A stretch of 13,674 nt of DNA from Microbacteriaceae bacterium. Its GTDB lineage: Bacteria; Actinomycetota; Actinomycetes; Actinomycetales; Microbacteriaceae. The stretch lies in contig CANGNR010000024.1 of the NCBI GenBank assembly GCA_947455385.1, positions 1-13,674 of the forward strand, read 5' to 3'. Positions 1 through 8,497 of the stretch are shown piece after piece (positions within the stretch are counted from its first letter, which is position 1; each line of letters opens with the position of its first letter). The notes below the pieces were generated by a model that worked only from the letters and a program-made list of their open reading frames with translations, made no database searches and was not told where the DNA came from. The position numbers and the translations under genes were made by a program.

Positions 1-744
1 AACGTCGCCGTTGACGCGCCTGGCGCGCGGAACCGCCTTATTGCCGAGGTCCCAGCCGGCAGCCTCGAGCGACTTTTCGACCAGCGCAATCAAGTTGCCG
101 TGGTCAACGCCACCGGCCGCCGCAACAACCAGGTCTTCTGGGCGATAGTTCTGCTTGTAGTACTCCCACACGGCATCGCGGGTGACCGAATTAATGGTGT
201 CTGGGGTTCCGCCGATTGGACGACCTAACTCATGCGAGCCGAGCACGGCCTCGGCGAAGGCCTCGTGCGCGACGTCTTGCGGGTCGTCGTCGTTCATCGC
301 GAGCTCCTCGAGAATCACGGTGCGCTCGTTCTCAAACTCGGTCGGGTCGATCACCGAGGAGGTAAGCATGTCGCCGATGACATCGACGGCCAGCGGCAGC
401 GCCGAGTCTTGAACGCGGGCGTAGTAGCTGGTGTGCTCTTTGCCGGTCGATGCATTGCTCGAGCCGCCGACAGAGTCGAAGGCAATCGCAATGTCGAGGG
501 CGGTGCGGGTCTTGGTGCCCTTGAACAGCAGGTGCTCAAGAAAGTGCGTCGAGCCGTGGTGTCCGTTGCTCTCGTCGCGAGAGCCAACCGCCACCGAAAA
601 AGACACGGATGCGCTCTGCGCTGCCGGCATGTGCTCGGTTAAAACACGAACACCGCTCGGAAGGATCGTACGGCGAACCGTAGATCCCCCCGAAGCGGTG
701 AACGAGATGTCGCTCTGATCGAGCGGAAAGATGATTTCAGTCAT
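1..744 (-). CDS. M16 family zinc metalloprotease (pitrilysin/processing-peptidase type), C-terminus outside window
   Basis: I translated this by hand from the ATG at 744 down to base 1: 248 codons without a stop, continuing past the edge. The protein starts MTEIIFPLDQ. It carries the inverted zinc motif HxxEH as HFLEH (residues 67-71), and ERTVILEELAM (141-150) supplies the expected third zinc-ligand glutamate about 75 residues later. This is the N-terminal active domain of an M16 peptidase; full family members run to about 400-450 residues, so roughly half is missing. M16 enzymes cleave peptides or small proteins in a closed chamber; the substrate of this bacterial group is not known to me. 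It follows pnp by 12 nt, a common arrangement in actinobacteria and firmicutes, so it is probably co-transcribed with pnp. The nearest Shine-Dalgarno-like run, GAGGAG at 760-765, lies inside the last codons of pnp and is 15 nt from the ATG, farther than usual. Translational coupling to pnp is therefore likely. Confidence 0.93.
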   Translation of the reverse strand, partial: MTEIIFPLDQSDISFTASGGSTVRRTILPSGVRVLTEHMPAAQSASVSFSVAVGSRDESNGHHGSTHFLEHLLFKGTKTRTALDIAIAFDSVGGSSNASTGKEHTSYYARVQDSALPLAVDVIGDMLTSSVIDPTEFENERTVILEELAMNDDDPQDVAHEAFAEAVLGSHELGRPIGGTPDTINSVTRDAVWEYYKQNYRPEDLVVAAAGGVDHGNLIALVEKSLEAAGWDLGNKAVPRARRVNGDV

Positions 745-756
745 TGAGACGAAAGC

Positions 757-3009
<2,253 letters not shown>

Positions 3010-3192
3010 GGTCTCTCCTCTATTTCGTCTTTGCGCGCAACAAAACCACGGTGGTTAGTTGAATGGCGCATGAGCGATCGCGGCAAGTTGACTTGCACAC
3101 TGTTTTTTGGAGGATGCTCTGGTCTGCAGTTGAAAACCTTGGATGATTCCAAGACTCACGACCGAAGACCAGCAAACCTGCCACGGCTGCTC
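3010..3192 (-). promoter_or_regulatory. Structured 5' leader of pnp
   Basis: About 183 nt separate the predicted transcription start near 3192 from the pnp ATG, with no credible ORF. The leader holds a series of inverted repeats. A 7-bp outer stem CTGGTCT/AGACCAG (3119-3125 with 3166-3172) encloses a 6-bp hairpin, CTTGGA/TCCAAG (3138-3143 with 3148-3153). Next are GCAAGT-TG-ACTTGC (3083-3096), the palindrome GCGATCGC (3074-3081), AACCAC-G-GTGGTT (3044-3056) and TTGCGCGCAA (3031-3040), then the GAGGAGAG ribosome site. In E. coli, PNPase represses its own synthesis through an RNase III-cut leader hairpin; a similar role here is inference. The inverted repeats are directly visible; I did not compute folding. 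Confidence 0.55.
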
Positions 3193-3198
3193 GCTTTC

Positions 3199-3227
3199 AG
3201 AATAGCAGAGCGGGCGACATTTGCCTA
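3199..3227 (-). promoter_or_regulatory. Candidate sigma-A-type promoter for pnp
   Basis: Read on the minus strand, TAGGCA (3227-3222, 4 of 6 matches to TTGACA) is separated by exactly 17 nt from TATTCT (3204-3199). The latter is preceded by TGC, giving an extended -10, TGCTATTCT. Transcription would start near 3192. It lies downstream of the rpsO terminator, as expected if pnp is transcribed separately from rpsO. This is a visual match only. Confidence 0.45.
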
Positions 3228-3251
3228 GGATGGCGGCCCGGCGAAGGCGCC

Positions 3252-3287
3252 GTTAAAGCGAAACGCCCCATCCTTGCGAATGGGGCG
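3252..3287 (-). terminator. Rho-independent terminator after rpsO
   Basis: On the minus strand an 8-bp GC-rich stem, CGCCCCAT/ATGGGGCG (3287-3280 with 3271-3264), has an 8-nt loop and is followed by the T-rich tail TTTCGCTTTAAC (3263-3252). It begins 16 nt after the rpsO stop. A smaller hairpin with stem CGGCG/CGCCG (3239-3252) follows directly. The tail is interrupted, so some readthrough into pnp is plausible, as known for rpsO-pnp in other bacteria. Confidence 0.75.
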
Positions 3288-3303
3288 AATCGTCAAACTT
3301 GAG

Positions 3304-3573
3304 TTATCGACGCAGGCCGAGACGCTCGATGAGCGCACGGTAGCGGGCGATGTCGACCTTCTGCAGGTAGCCGAGCAGGCGGCGACGCTGACCAACGAGA
3401 AGCAGCAGGCCACGACGGCTGTGGTGGTCGTGCTTGTGCTCCTTGAGGTGCTCGGTGAGGTCCTTGATGCGGTGCGACAGAACTGCGATCTGCACCTCTG
3501 GGGAACCAGTGTCACCTGGGTGGGTTGCGTACTCGTTGATGATTGAGGTCTTTACCTCTGGGGCTAGAGCCAT
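3304..3573 (-). CDS. rpsO: 30S ribosomal protein S15
   Basis: This is a complete 89-residue S15, the standard length. S15 binds early to the central domain of 16S rRNA, at the helix 20/21/22 junction, and helps form the platform and an intersubunit bridge. The N-terminal part has the conserved THPGDTGSPEVQ (17-28). The core RNA-binding segment HLKEHKHDHHSRRGLL contains H42, D49 and S52, which match the rRNA-contacting residues of the E. coli protein. QRRRLLGYL follows at 62-70 and the protein ends in LGLRR. The ATG at 3573 is preceded by AAAGGA with a 7-nt gap. Upstream is the DUF805 gene (93 nt away), and downstream are a terminator and pnp. S15 commonly represses its own mRNA through leader structures; see the leader hairpin at 3609-3625. 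Confidence 0.98.
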   Translation of the reverse strand: MALAPEVKTSIINEYATHPGDTGSPEVQIAVLSHRIKDLTEHLKEHKHDHHSRRGLLLLVGQRRRLLGYLQKVDIARYRALIERLGLRR

Positions 3574-3608
3574 AGCTGGTTCCTTTCAAGAACTTGCTGC
3601 GCGGCGCG

Positions 3609-3625
3609 AAAGACGGGTTGTCTTT
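3609..3625 (-). promoter_or_regulatory. Small hairpin in the rpsO leader
   Basis: On the minus strand AAAGAC and GTCTTT form a 6-bp stem around the loop AACCC, 36 nt before the rpsO start. No T-run follows, so it is unlikely to be a terminator for the DUF805 gene. S15 autoregulatory leaders differ between phyla, and this could be part of one; nothing in the sequence proves it. Confidence 0.3.
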
Positions 3626-3628
3626 GCA

Positions 3629-3656
3629 CTCTTAATCCGCGGCCGATACACGGCAA
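3629..3656 (-). promoter_or_regulatory. Weak promoter candidate for rpsO
   Basis: In the 93-nt gap before rpsO, TTGCCG (3656-3651) lies 16 nt from TAAGAG (3634-3629) on the minus strand. The -35 is a fair match, the -10 a poor one. It is the best candidate in the gap and no better than suggestive; transcription from ribF may also reach rpsO. Confidence 0.25.
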
Positions 3657-3666
3657 CCTCTCTAGT

Positions 3667-4239
3667 CTAGGCGTTTGGCTGCTGACGCGCCACTTCTTTT
3701 GCCAGGATGCGGTTGCCCTGCACGAGCGACTTGCTAGGCAACAGGGTCACGACGAGCAAGAAGATGCCAACGGCGAGCGAAACCAAAATCACAACGCCGA
3801 GCGCGGCAAGCGACGACGGCGTCAGAAACGGAGCAAGAAAGGCTGCCATCTCGCTGTCAGACATCGAGTCGATGTTCGACTGGCTTGAGCTGGCTGCGGC
3901 GCTGAAAGCTTCAACGCCCACGCTCACGATCCAGGCCACCAGGCCTGCGATCGGCAGCAGCTCAAGCAGAAGTAGCCAGGGGCTGAAGCCGGCATCGCGA
4001 AAGCGCCGTACCGTTACGCTGAGCCTGGGCAAAACAAGCGCAATCGAAGCAAGCGAACTGATGTTTGCTACGGCGTTTAGGCCAGAGCCGGAAGCCCCGG
4101 CTACTCCGTCGACCACAGAAGCCACCGCGGCGACCAGAACCGAGAAAAGCATGAAGTACCAGTATTCAGAACGTGCAGCCACGCCGCCAAAAGTGGCGTA
4201 CTTGTGAAAACAGACTTTGATCGCATCGACGAAGGTCAT
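3667..4239 (-). CDS. DUF805 family membrane protein
   Basis: This 190-residue protein starts MTFVDAIKVCFHKYATFGGVAARSEY. The early F-GGVAARSEYWYFMLF motif, followed later by LPRLSVTVRRFRDAGFSPW, is the hallmark of DUF805 inner-membrane proteins, whose function is unknown. Four hydrophobic segments are visible, around residues 27-45, 58-75, 87-107 and 150-172. Between the last two is a polar Ser/Asp-rich stretch (about 111-130) that makes it longer than simple DUF805 proteins. I chose the ATG at 4239 over one nine codons upstream because it overlaps the ribF stop as ATGA and has GAGGAG six nucleotides upstream. That overlap implies translational coupling to ribF. The protein ends in a short basic/polar tail. 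Its place between ribF and rpsO, which are usually adjacent in actinobacteria, gives no clear clue to function. Confidence 0.85.
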   Translation of the reverse strand: MTFVDAIKVCFHKYATFGGVAARSEYWYFMLFSVLVAAVASVVDGVAGASGSGLNAVANISSLASIALVLPRLSVTVRRFRDAGFSPWLLLLELLPIAGLVAWIVSVGVEAFSAAASSSQSNIDSMSDSEMAAFLAPFLTPSSLAALGVVILVSLAVGIFLLVVTLLPSKSLVQGNRILAKEVARQQPNA

Positions 4240-5522
4240 GCTTGCTCCTCGAGAATCTTGATGCACTCGGCAACATCCTTGTTGATTTGGGCGATAAGCG
4301 TATCGACGCCATCGAACTTGGCCGGCGAGCGCACGAAACGAAGGTATTCGACAATCACCGTCTTGTCGTAGAGGTCTAGGTCGTCGCGACCAATCACGTG
4401 GGCCTCGACGAGCCGCGGCACCGCGTCAAAGGTCTCGTTTATACCGATAGAAATCGCGGTCGGATAGCGTACGCCCTCTGCGGTCAGCCAACCGGCATAG
4501 ATGCCATCCACGGGCATGAGGCCCTCGGCGTCGCGCGAGATGTTTGCGGTGGGAAACCCAATGGTTCGCCCGATCTTTCGGCCGTGCTCAACGATTCCGA
4601 CGGTGGCGTGGTTGCGACCGAGCAGTTTGGCGGCGGTCTCGACATCGCCAGACTCTAGCGATTCGCGAATCTTGGTCGAAGAAACCGCGGTGCCATCGAC
4701 ATAAACCTTGGGCACAGCAAGCACATCGAATCCGTGCTTTGTGCCGAGTGTGCGCAGGGTCTCGAGATCTCCTGCCCCGCCCTTACCGAACCTAAAGTCT
4801 GGCCCGACCACAACCACCTTTGCGCGCAACTGGCCCACGAGGTATTTCGACACGAATTGATCGGGGTCGAGGGCCGCGAGCTCTTGGTCGAACGGCAGGG
4901 ACAGCACCAGGGCTGCTCCCCCGTCGCTCAGCAGCTGCTGCTTCTGGGTAGGCCCAATGATCGCGGGCTTTAGCCGCTGCGGATTCAGCAGCGCATCCGG
5001 GTGACGATCGAAGGTGAGCACCCAGGGCTCGAGGTTCTTGCTCGAGGCAATCGAGGCAATCTGAGTAAGCAACTCGCGGTGTCCGAGGTGAACGCCATCG
5101 AACTTGCCGATTGTCACGACAGAGCCCTGGGCCTTGGAACCAGAACCCGATCGGTAGAGCCAGAACAGGCCCACGATGGGCAGCAGGGCCGGCACGTAGC
5201 CGTATCCCTGGCCGAAGTGCGACCAAACCGTCTTGTGTTCGAAGTCGGCAGGCACCAGATAGCTGATTGCGCCTACTAGGAAAACACCGACGAGCTCGAA
5301 CCAGACCGTGGCGAGAGCTAGTAAGCGGCTGCGGCGCGCCAGAGCGATGGTTGCCACGACGTAAACGAGGGCCGCGACGGCAGAAAGCGAGTAAGAGAGC
5401 GGTGCCTCTTGAAACTTGGTAGCTAGCTGAAAGAGTGCTCTGGCCGATGCTGAAAGAGCAAAAACTCCATAGACGGCAACGAGCACACGGCCAACGCCTA
5501 GCGATCGTTTGGTAGGGGTCAT
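4236..5522 (-). CDS. ribF: Bifunctional riboflavin kinase/FAD synthetase with N-terminal membrane domain
   Basis: RibF phosphorylates riboflavin to FMN and adenylates FMN to FAD. The FAD-synthetase half begins at SVVTIGKFDGVHLGH (134-148), with VVVGPDFRFGKGGAGD (237-252) and SSTKIRES (281-288). The C-terminal flavokinase domain contains GRTIGFPTANI (318-328), DGIYAGW (339-345) and the late VEAHVIGRDDLDLYDK (372-387). A usual RibF is about 310 residues; this one is 428, because about 130 residues precede it. That extension has four hydrophobic helices (about 10-30, 44-64, 68-90 and 108-124) and joins the enzyme through only about ten residues, YRSGSGSKAQ. One uninterrupted frame covers both parts. 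A GTG codon at V136 could serve as an internal start but would cut into the first strand and lacks a good ribosome site. The enzyme is normally cytosolic, so membrane anchoring is the inference here. It lies 27 nt after pstS and overlaps the DUF805 gene by four bases. Confidence 0.95.
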   Translation of the reverse strand: MTPTKRSLGVGRVLVAVYGVFALSASARALFQLATKFQEAPLSYSLSAVAALVYVVATIALARRSRLLALATVWFELVGVFLVGAISYLVPADFEHKTVWSHFGQGYGYVPALLPIVGLFWLYRSGSGSKAQGSVVTIGKFDGVHLGHRELLTQIASIASSKNLEPWVLTFDRHPDALLNPQRLKPAIIGPTQKQQLLSDGGAALVLSLPFDQELAALDPDQFVSKYLVGQLRAKVVVVGPDFRFGKGGAGDLETLRTLGTKHGFDVLAVPKVYVDGTAVSSTKIRESLESGDVETAAKLLGRNHATVGIVEHGRKIGRTIGFPTANISRDAEGLMPVDGIYAGWLTAEGVRYPTAISIGINETFDAVPRLVEAHVIGRDDLDLYDKTVIVEYLRFVRSPAKFDGVDTLIAQINKDVAECIKILEEQA

Positions 5523-5528
5523 GAAACT

Positions 5529-5534
5529 AGCCTA
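5529..5534 (-). promoter_or_regulatory. Candidate leaderless -10 element for ribF
   Basis: On the minus strand TAGGCT occupies positions -12 to -7 relative to the A of the ribF ATG and fits the actinobacterial TANNNT -10 consensus. Transcription would start at the ATG itself. No good Shine-Dalgarno sequence precedes ribF, which agrees with leaderless translation. A -35 is not evident. Confidence 0.4.
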
Positions 5535-5549
5535 ACCGCCCGAGTCTGG

Positions 5550-6608
5550 CTAGGCGGCTGGAACTACGACCTCTGGCAGTCCCTTCGAGACCACCTCGAG
5601 CGAGTAGTCGCGAACCAGCTCTGGCAACTGAACCATGAACGATGCCGCGAGCTGACCCTGCGAGTCTTGGCGAAGCAAGAATTTTGCCAGGGCCCGCGTA
5701 ACTAGGTTCTTCGATTCGCCGCAGAGCACCAGGTTGACCGGATAAATCGCCTGATAAGGGTTCGACGGAGTGTCGCTGCCCTCTGGCGGAATCGGCTTAT
5801 TGCCGGCGTGGAAGGTCAGGTTCACCGTGTTGCCCGCGATGTCGGCCGAATACTGAGTGCCAGCAGACTGAATGCCGGTTGGGTCCGGAGCCACGATGGT
5901 TGCCGCGTCAGCCGCATCCGCTTGAATCGAAACCGTCGAGAAACCGCCCTGCACCGAGAGCGAATACGGCACGAGTGCGATTCCCGCGTTGGCGGTTGTG
6001 TTCATCTGGTCGACGGTCTCTTCGCCGGCAATCGGCTTGAGCAGCGAGAGCTTGGGGTCGTGGCCAAGCAGTCGCGAGAGCCAACCCTTGAAGGCGTCGT
6101 AAGCGTTCTGTTGAACAACCTCGTTCACCACGATGGCCTCGTCTGGCAGCGTAAATCCGGGGTTGGTCTTCTGCAACTTCGGGTCGTTCCAGTTGGTTAT
6201 GTCGCCAGACAGAATCTGGTCGGCAAGATCGGCATCGAGCACGAGACCGCTGATCGCAGGCTCATTAATAACCAACACGGATGCGTCGAGCGCGAACGGA
6301 ACCGTTGCGAACGGCTTGCAGTCTGCGCCCACGGCATTAACCTCGCTGATCTCGAGGTCAGACGCGGTGCCAACCTCGTTGATCGCCAGCGACATGTCTG
6401 AGCAGGCCGAGGCGAGGCTGTCGGTCCATCCGGTTGAAACGCTCTGCAGTGCTGCCGGCAGGGCGATACTGCCCGAACCCGACTCGCAGGTGTAGGTGAG
6501 CTCGGCCTGAGCTGCCTTGACCTCTGGAGGCATCGGCGGGGTGCAACCGGTCAAGACCAGCGCCAGGGTGGCGGCGAGGGCTGAGGTTGCTAGAACTTTG
6601 CGCAGCAT
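5550..6608 (-). CDS. pstS: PstS-like phosphate ABC transporter substrate-binding lipoprotein, divergent
   Basis: The ATG at 6608 gives a clear lipoprotein signal: MLRK, a hydrophobic stretch, then the lipobox LTGC with the lipidated Cys at 22. The 352-residue protein would sit on the outer face of the membrane and deliver ligand to PstCA. The fold class is supported by ITNWNDPKLQKTNPGFTLPD (137-156), typical of PstS, and by a C-terminal region with YQAIYPVNLVLCG and AKFLLRQDSQGQLAA. The ligand motifs are unusual. PstS proteins normally carry GAGATF near the N-terminus, a Gly/Ser-rich loop, and R-S-D-G-S-G-T after the ITNW segment. Here the first is GSGSIALPA, the Gly/Ser loop is not recognisable and the last position reads VVNEVVQQNA (160-169). 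Only the ASD aspartate (D84) looks kept. Four further cysteines (41, 69, 97, 296) could form disulfides. It follows pstB by 11 nt and has no visible Shine-Dalgarno. The upstream in-frame extension to 6923 overlaps pstB and is rejected. Confidence 0.8.
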   Translation of the reverse strand: MLRKVLATSALAATLALVLTGCTPPMPPEVKAAQAELTYTCESGSGSIALPAALQSVSTGWTDSLASACSDMSLAINEVGTASDLEISEVNAVGADCKPFATVPFALDASVLVINEPAISGLVLDADLADQILSGDITNWNDPKLQKTNPGFTLPDEAIVVNEVVQQNAYDAFKGWLSRLLGHDPKLSLLKPIAGEETVDQMNTTANAGIALVPYSLSVQGGFSTVSIQADAADAATIVAPDPTGIQSAGTQYSADIAGNTVNLTFHAGNKPIPPEGSDTPSNPYQAIYPVNLVLCGESKNLVTRALAKFLLRQDSQGQLAASFMVQLPELVRDYSLEVVSKGLPEVVVPAA

Positions 6609-6619
6609 AGGAGTGGCCG

Positions 6620-7420
6620 TTAGCCGAAGTGACCGTTGACGTAGTCGTTGGTGCGAGGGTCGACTGGCTGGTTGAAGACCTGCTCGGTGGTGCCAAACTC
6701 GACGACACCGCCAGGGTTGCCATCCTCGCTCAAGAAGAATGCGGTCTGGTGCGAGACGCGCTGCGCCTGCTGCATGTTGTGCGTCACGATGACGATGGTC
6801 ATCTGGTCGGCGAGCTCTTCGATGGTCTCTTCGACGCGGCGGGTCGAGCCCGGGTCGAGTGCCGAACAAGGCTCGTCCATGAGCAGCACCGCCGGGTCCA
6901 TGGCGAGTGAGCGAGCGATGCACAGACGCTGCTGCTGGCCACCCGAGAGCGATAGCGCTGGGTCGTTGAGACGATCCTTAACTTCGTTCCAGATGGATGC
7001 GCGGCGAAGCGAGGTCTCGACGAGTTCATCCATGTTTGGGTTCTTCTTGCCGGTCAGGCGCAGGCCGGCAAGCACGTTCTCGCGAATCGACATCGTCGGA
7101 AACGGGTTTGGCTTCTGAAAGACCATGCCGACGCGAAGGCGCACGTCGACTGCGTCGGTGCCATCTTCGTAGATGTCTTTGCCGTCGAGCAGAATCTGGC
7201 CGGCAAAGCCAGCGCCAGGAATCAGCTCGTGCATGCGGTTCAGTGTGCGAATGAAGGTCGACTTGCCGCAACCGGATGGGCCGATCAGGGCGGTCACCTG
7301 GTTGCTAGGAAAGACGAGGTTGACGTCTTGCAGAACCTGACGCTGGCCAAACCAGACGTGTACGCCGCGGGCCTCGAGGTGCGATGCCGCGTTGCTTTCG
7401 GTTAGAAGTGTTTCGACCAT
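6620..7420 (-). CDS. pstB: Phosphate ABC transporter ATP-binding protein
   Basis: This 266-residue ATPase powers phosphate import through PstCA. All ABC motifs are intact: Walker A GPSGCGKST (47-55), the Q-loop glutamine in MVFQKPNPFP (Q102), the signature LSGGQQQR (158-165), Walker B VLLMDEP (178-184) and the switch histidine in IVTHNMQQA (H214). FQKPNPFPTMSIRENV and DEPCSALDP are specific to PstB within the ABC superfamily. The length is typical. The ATG at 7420 lies 6 nt after the pstA stop, with only a weak AAGAAG ribosome site overlapping that stop, so translation is probably coupled. The next gene, pstS, starts 11 nt downstream. Confidence 0.98.
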   Translation of the reverse strand: MVETLLTESNAASHLEARGVHVWFGQRQVLQDVNLVFPSNQVTALIGPSGCGKSTFIRTLNRMHELIPGAGFAGQILLDGKDIYEDGTDAVDVRLRVGMVFQKPNPFPTMSIRENVLAGLRLTGKKNPNMDELVETSLRRASIWNEVKDRLNDPALSLSGGQQQRLCIARSLAMDPAVLLMDEPCSALDPGSTRRVEETIEELADQMTIVIVTHNMQQAQRVSHQTAFFLSEDGNPGGVVEFGTTEQVFNQPVDPRTNDYVNGHFG

Positions 7421-7426
7421 GGGTTG

Positions 7427-8497
7427 CTACTTCTTCTTTCGGTTTGCTACTCGGGCGCCGACGAAGAGAACGCCGACCAGGATCATGATTACGAGACAGC
7501 CACCCCAGCCGCGCTGGATCGAGGTGTCATACATGTTTCGGATGTACCCGAAGATGAACGTCGGCAGCATGGCCATCGGCCCGTTGAACGGGTTGAGGTT
7601 GGTGTCGTTGTTGTAGGTGGTGGTCAGAACCAGAGGTGCGGTCTCGCCAACGATGCGAGCGACGCCGAGGAGCACCGCGGTTAGCAGGCCGCTGCGGGCA
7701 GCCGGAAAGACGACCTTGGCGAATGCCTGCCAGGTTGGCGAACCGAGCGCGAGGGCTCCGTTGCGCAGGTCGACCGGCACTAGGCGAAGAGCCTCTTCTG
7801 AAACGCGCGACACGGTGGGCAGCATGAGCGGCAGCAGCGCGAGCGAGCCGGTGAAACCGCTTGGCTGCCAGCCCTGGAGAACCAGAATCGAATAGATGAA
7901 CAGACCGGATACCACCGAAGGCAGACCCGACATGGCCTGAATCAGGGTGCGGATGACTCCGCGAGCCTTGCCGCCGGTCTCGGTGAGATAGACGGCGATG
8001 CCGAATCCGAGCGGCACGGTGAGAATCGTGGTGATCGCAACCGCCATGACGGTGCCGAGAATAGCGTGGCCGGCGCCGCCGTATTCGAGCGAGGTCGTAC
8101 CCGAAATGTAGTGGCTATTCTGCAAAATGAACGATGGACGAAGGGCTAGCGCACCCGCCGAGATGACCGACCAGAGCACCGAAAGCAGCAGTACCATCAC
8201 GAATGTGCTCAAGAAGATGGTCACGACGATGAGCAGCGCGTCTTCGCGGCCGTGGCGACCGTAGTACTTTCTGCCAACCAAGAAGGCCGCGAGCAGCTGG
8301 GCGGGCAGGAACCCGATAATCAGCAAGACCGCCGGGTCGATAGTGGCGCCAAGCGCTGTGCCAACGAAAAAGAAGACAACGGCCAGGATGCCCGGCAGCA
8401 GGCTAGCGATCACAACGTCGCGAGTGCGGGCCTTGTTGCGCTTGGCCCAAGGGTTGGTTGGCTTCATGGTCGAGGTCTGCACCTGGGTGGCCGTCAT
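7427..8497 (-). CDS. pstA: Phosphate ABC transporter permease PstA
   Basis: This 356-residue inner-membrane permease pairs with PstC to form the phosphate channel. Several hydrophobic segments begin at about residue 30 (VVIASLLPGILAVVFFFVGTALG). The permease domain includes GIAVYLTETGGKARGVIR and the cytoplasmic EAA loop ALALGSPTWQAFAKVVFPAARSG, which contacts PstB, followed by GVARIVGETAPLVLT. The protein ends in a basic tail, RVANRKKK. I chose the ATG at 8497 rather than a TTG five codons upstream because it overlaps the pstC stop as TAATG and has GGAGG eight nucleotides upstream. Translation is probably coupled to pstC. It has more N-terminal hydrophobic sequence than a minimal six-helix PstA, as is common in actinobacteria. 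Confidence 0.96.
   Translation of the reverse strand: MTATQVQTSTMKPTNPWAKRNKARTRDVVIASLLPGILAVVFFFVGTALGATIDPAVLLIIGFLPAQLLAAFLVGRKYYGRHGREDALLIVVTIFLSTFVMVLLLSVLWSVISAGALALRPSFILQNSHYISGTTSLEYGGAGHAILGTVMAVAITTILTVPLGFGIAVYLTETGGKARGVIRTLIQAMSGLPSVVSGLFIYSILVLQGWQPSGFTGSLALLPLMLPTVSRVSEEALRLVPVDLRNGALALGSPTWQAFAKVVFPAARSGLLTAVLLGVARIVGETAPLVLTTTYNNDTNLNPFNGPMAMLPTFIFGYIRNMYDTSIQRGWGGCLVIMILVGVLFVGARVANRKKK

Noticed and set aside
182..718. Several plus-strand frames of 76-136 residues near the left edge
   Set aside because: All are shadows of the M16 protease reading frame, which carries the HFLEH motif on the minus strand and runs off the window.
3074..3081. GCGATCGC as a HIP1-type genome repeat
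   Set aside because: It was noticed once, in the pnp leader; a single copy is not evidence of a dispersed repeat family.
3609..3625. Hairpin as terminator of the DUF805 gene
   Set aside because: The stem is AT-rich and short, and no T-run follows on the minus strand, so termination is unlikely. It is kept only as a possible leader structure.
6609..6923. N-terminal extension of the pstS frame to 6923
   Set aside because: It overlaps the end of pstB and encodes an Arg/His-rich shadow sequence. The lipoprotein signal peptide fits a start at 6608.
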